Assembly: GCA_964448465.1 (NCBI GenBank)
Contig: CAYUVY010000028.1
Location: 1 to 5,824 of the forward strand
DNA length: 5,824 bases
Origin: CAYTYZ01 sp964448465
GTDB lineage: Bacteria; Patescibacteriota; Microgenomatia; UBA12405
Direction: 5' to 3'
Shown here: in pieces, positions 5,700-5,824 of the stretch
Position numbering within the stretch: position 1 is the stretch's first letter
Layout of the letters: each line of letters begins with the position of its first letter
Notes under the pieces: generated by a model
Databases searched by the model: none
The model's input: only the letters and a program-made list of their open reading frames with translations
What the model was told of the DNA's origin: nothing
Made by a program: the position numbers and the translations under genes

Positions 5700-5728
5700 A
5701 TTATATCAAATCCCCACCTTATTGTCAA
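5700..5728 (-). promoter_or_regulatory. Consensus extended -10 promoter for the 133/98-aa pair, predicted leaderless start
   Basis: The minus strand carries TTGACA (5728-5723), exactly 17 bp, then TATAAT (5705-5700), preceded by TGA. All twelve hexamer bases match the sigma-70 consensus. ATAGGAT (7 bp) separates the -10 from the ATG at 5692, so transcription would begin at the ATG or one base before it. It is the strongest promoter in the window. Confidence 0.9.
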
Positions 5729-5768
5729 TTCCTCTTGATTTTCTTGTTCTATTGTAAAATTAAAAATT

Positions 5769-5816
5769 TGTTCTAAAGTTCTCCTGATTTACTGATCTAC
5801 TGATTCACTGTTCTAC
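5769..5816. repeat. Degenerate 8-bp tandem repeat array, 6 units (array 2)
   Basis: Six contiguous plus-strand octamers begin at 5769, 5777, 5785, 5793, 5801 and 5809: TGTTCTAA, AGTTCTCC, TGATTTAC, TGATCTAC, TGATTCAC and TGTTCTAC, with consensus TGNTCTAC. It lies about 40 bp upstream of the -35 of the 133-aa gene and may continue past the window, although the last 8 bp (AAGTTTTT) no longer fit. The first two units are identical to units 6 and 7 of array 1. No gene is visible between 5729 and the window end. Confidence 0.8.
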
Positions 5817-5824
5817 AAGTTTTT

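Noticed and set aside
4940..5824. CRISPR-like array or spacers
   Set aside because: The repeats are contiguous 8-mers without unique spacers, far shorter than CRISPR repeats, and no cas gene is present.

Overview
The window looks like part of a scaffold from a Candidate Phyla Radiation (Patescibacteria) bacterium, most likely of Microgenomates type. This is inferred from gene style, not from a marker gene: a Rho factor whose N-terminal domain is a Pro/Lys/Val/Glu-rich tail, a membrane-anchored LysM+M23 peptidase, an O-antigen-ligase-like membrane protein fused to TPRs, compact spacing, and few Shine-Dalgarno sites. A run of exactly 100 Ns (1854-1953) marks an assembly gap. Every gene I can support lies on the minus strand.

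In transcription order (high to low coordinate): (1) An array of degenerate 8-bp tandem repeats (5769-5816) sits upstream of a near-consensus extended -10 promoter. That promoter places transcription start at or next to the ATG of a 133-aa cysteine-containing protein (5291-5692). (2) A 98-aa cysteine protein (5008-5304) overlaps its end and is probably translationally coupled. (3) A second octamer array (4948-5011) supplies the stop codon of the 98-aa gene. (4) A 49-residue Lys/Pro/Glu/Val-rich ORF (4793-4942) follows. (5) A second strong promoter with the same geometry drives an 81-aa cysteine protein (4510-4755), probably also leaderless. (6) A weaker promoter precedes rho (3071-4420), which is followed after 10 bp by a LysM/M23 cell-wall hydrolase-type gene (1954-3060). 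(7) Beyond the gap lie the apparent last codons of another gene (1818-1853) and a polytopic O-antigen ligase/polymerase-like protein with a C-terminal TPR region (1-1805, running off the window).

The conserved part (rho, LysM/M23, O-antigen-ligase-like) combines transcription termination with cell-envelope assembly. The less ordinary part is 4500-5824. Three small proteins share a C-[AT]-x-C-x-[IVF]-A motif and upstream cysteines. Two transcription units there have TGA-TATA(A/C)T -10 elements 6-7 bp before the ATG. Two octamer arrays share an identical 16-bp dimer and bracket the 133/98-aa gene pair. I do not recognise a function for the small proteins; metal binding is the only property the sequence suggests.
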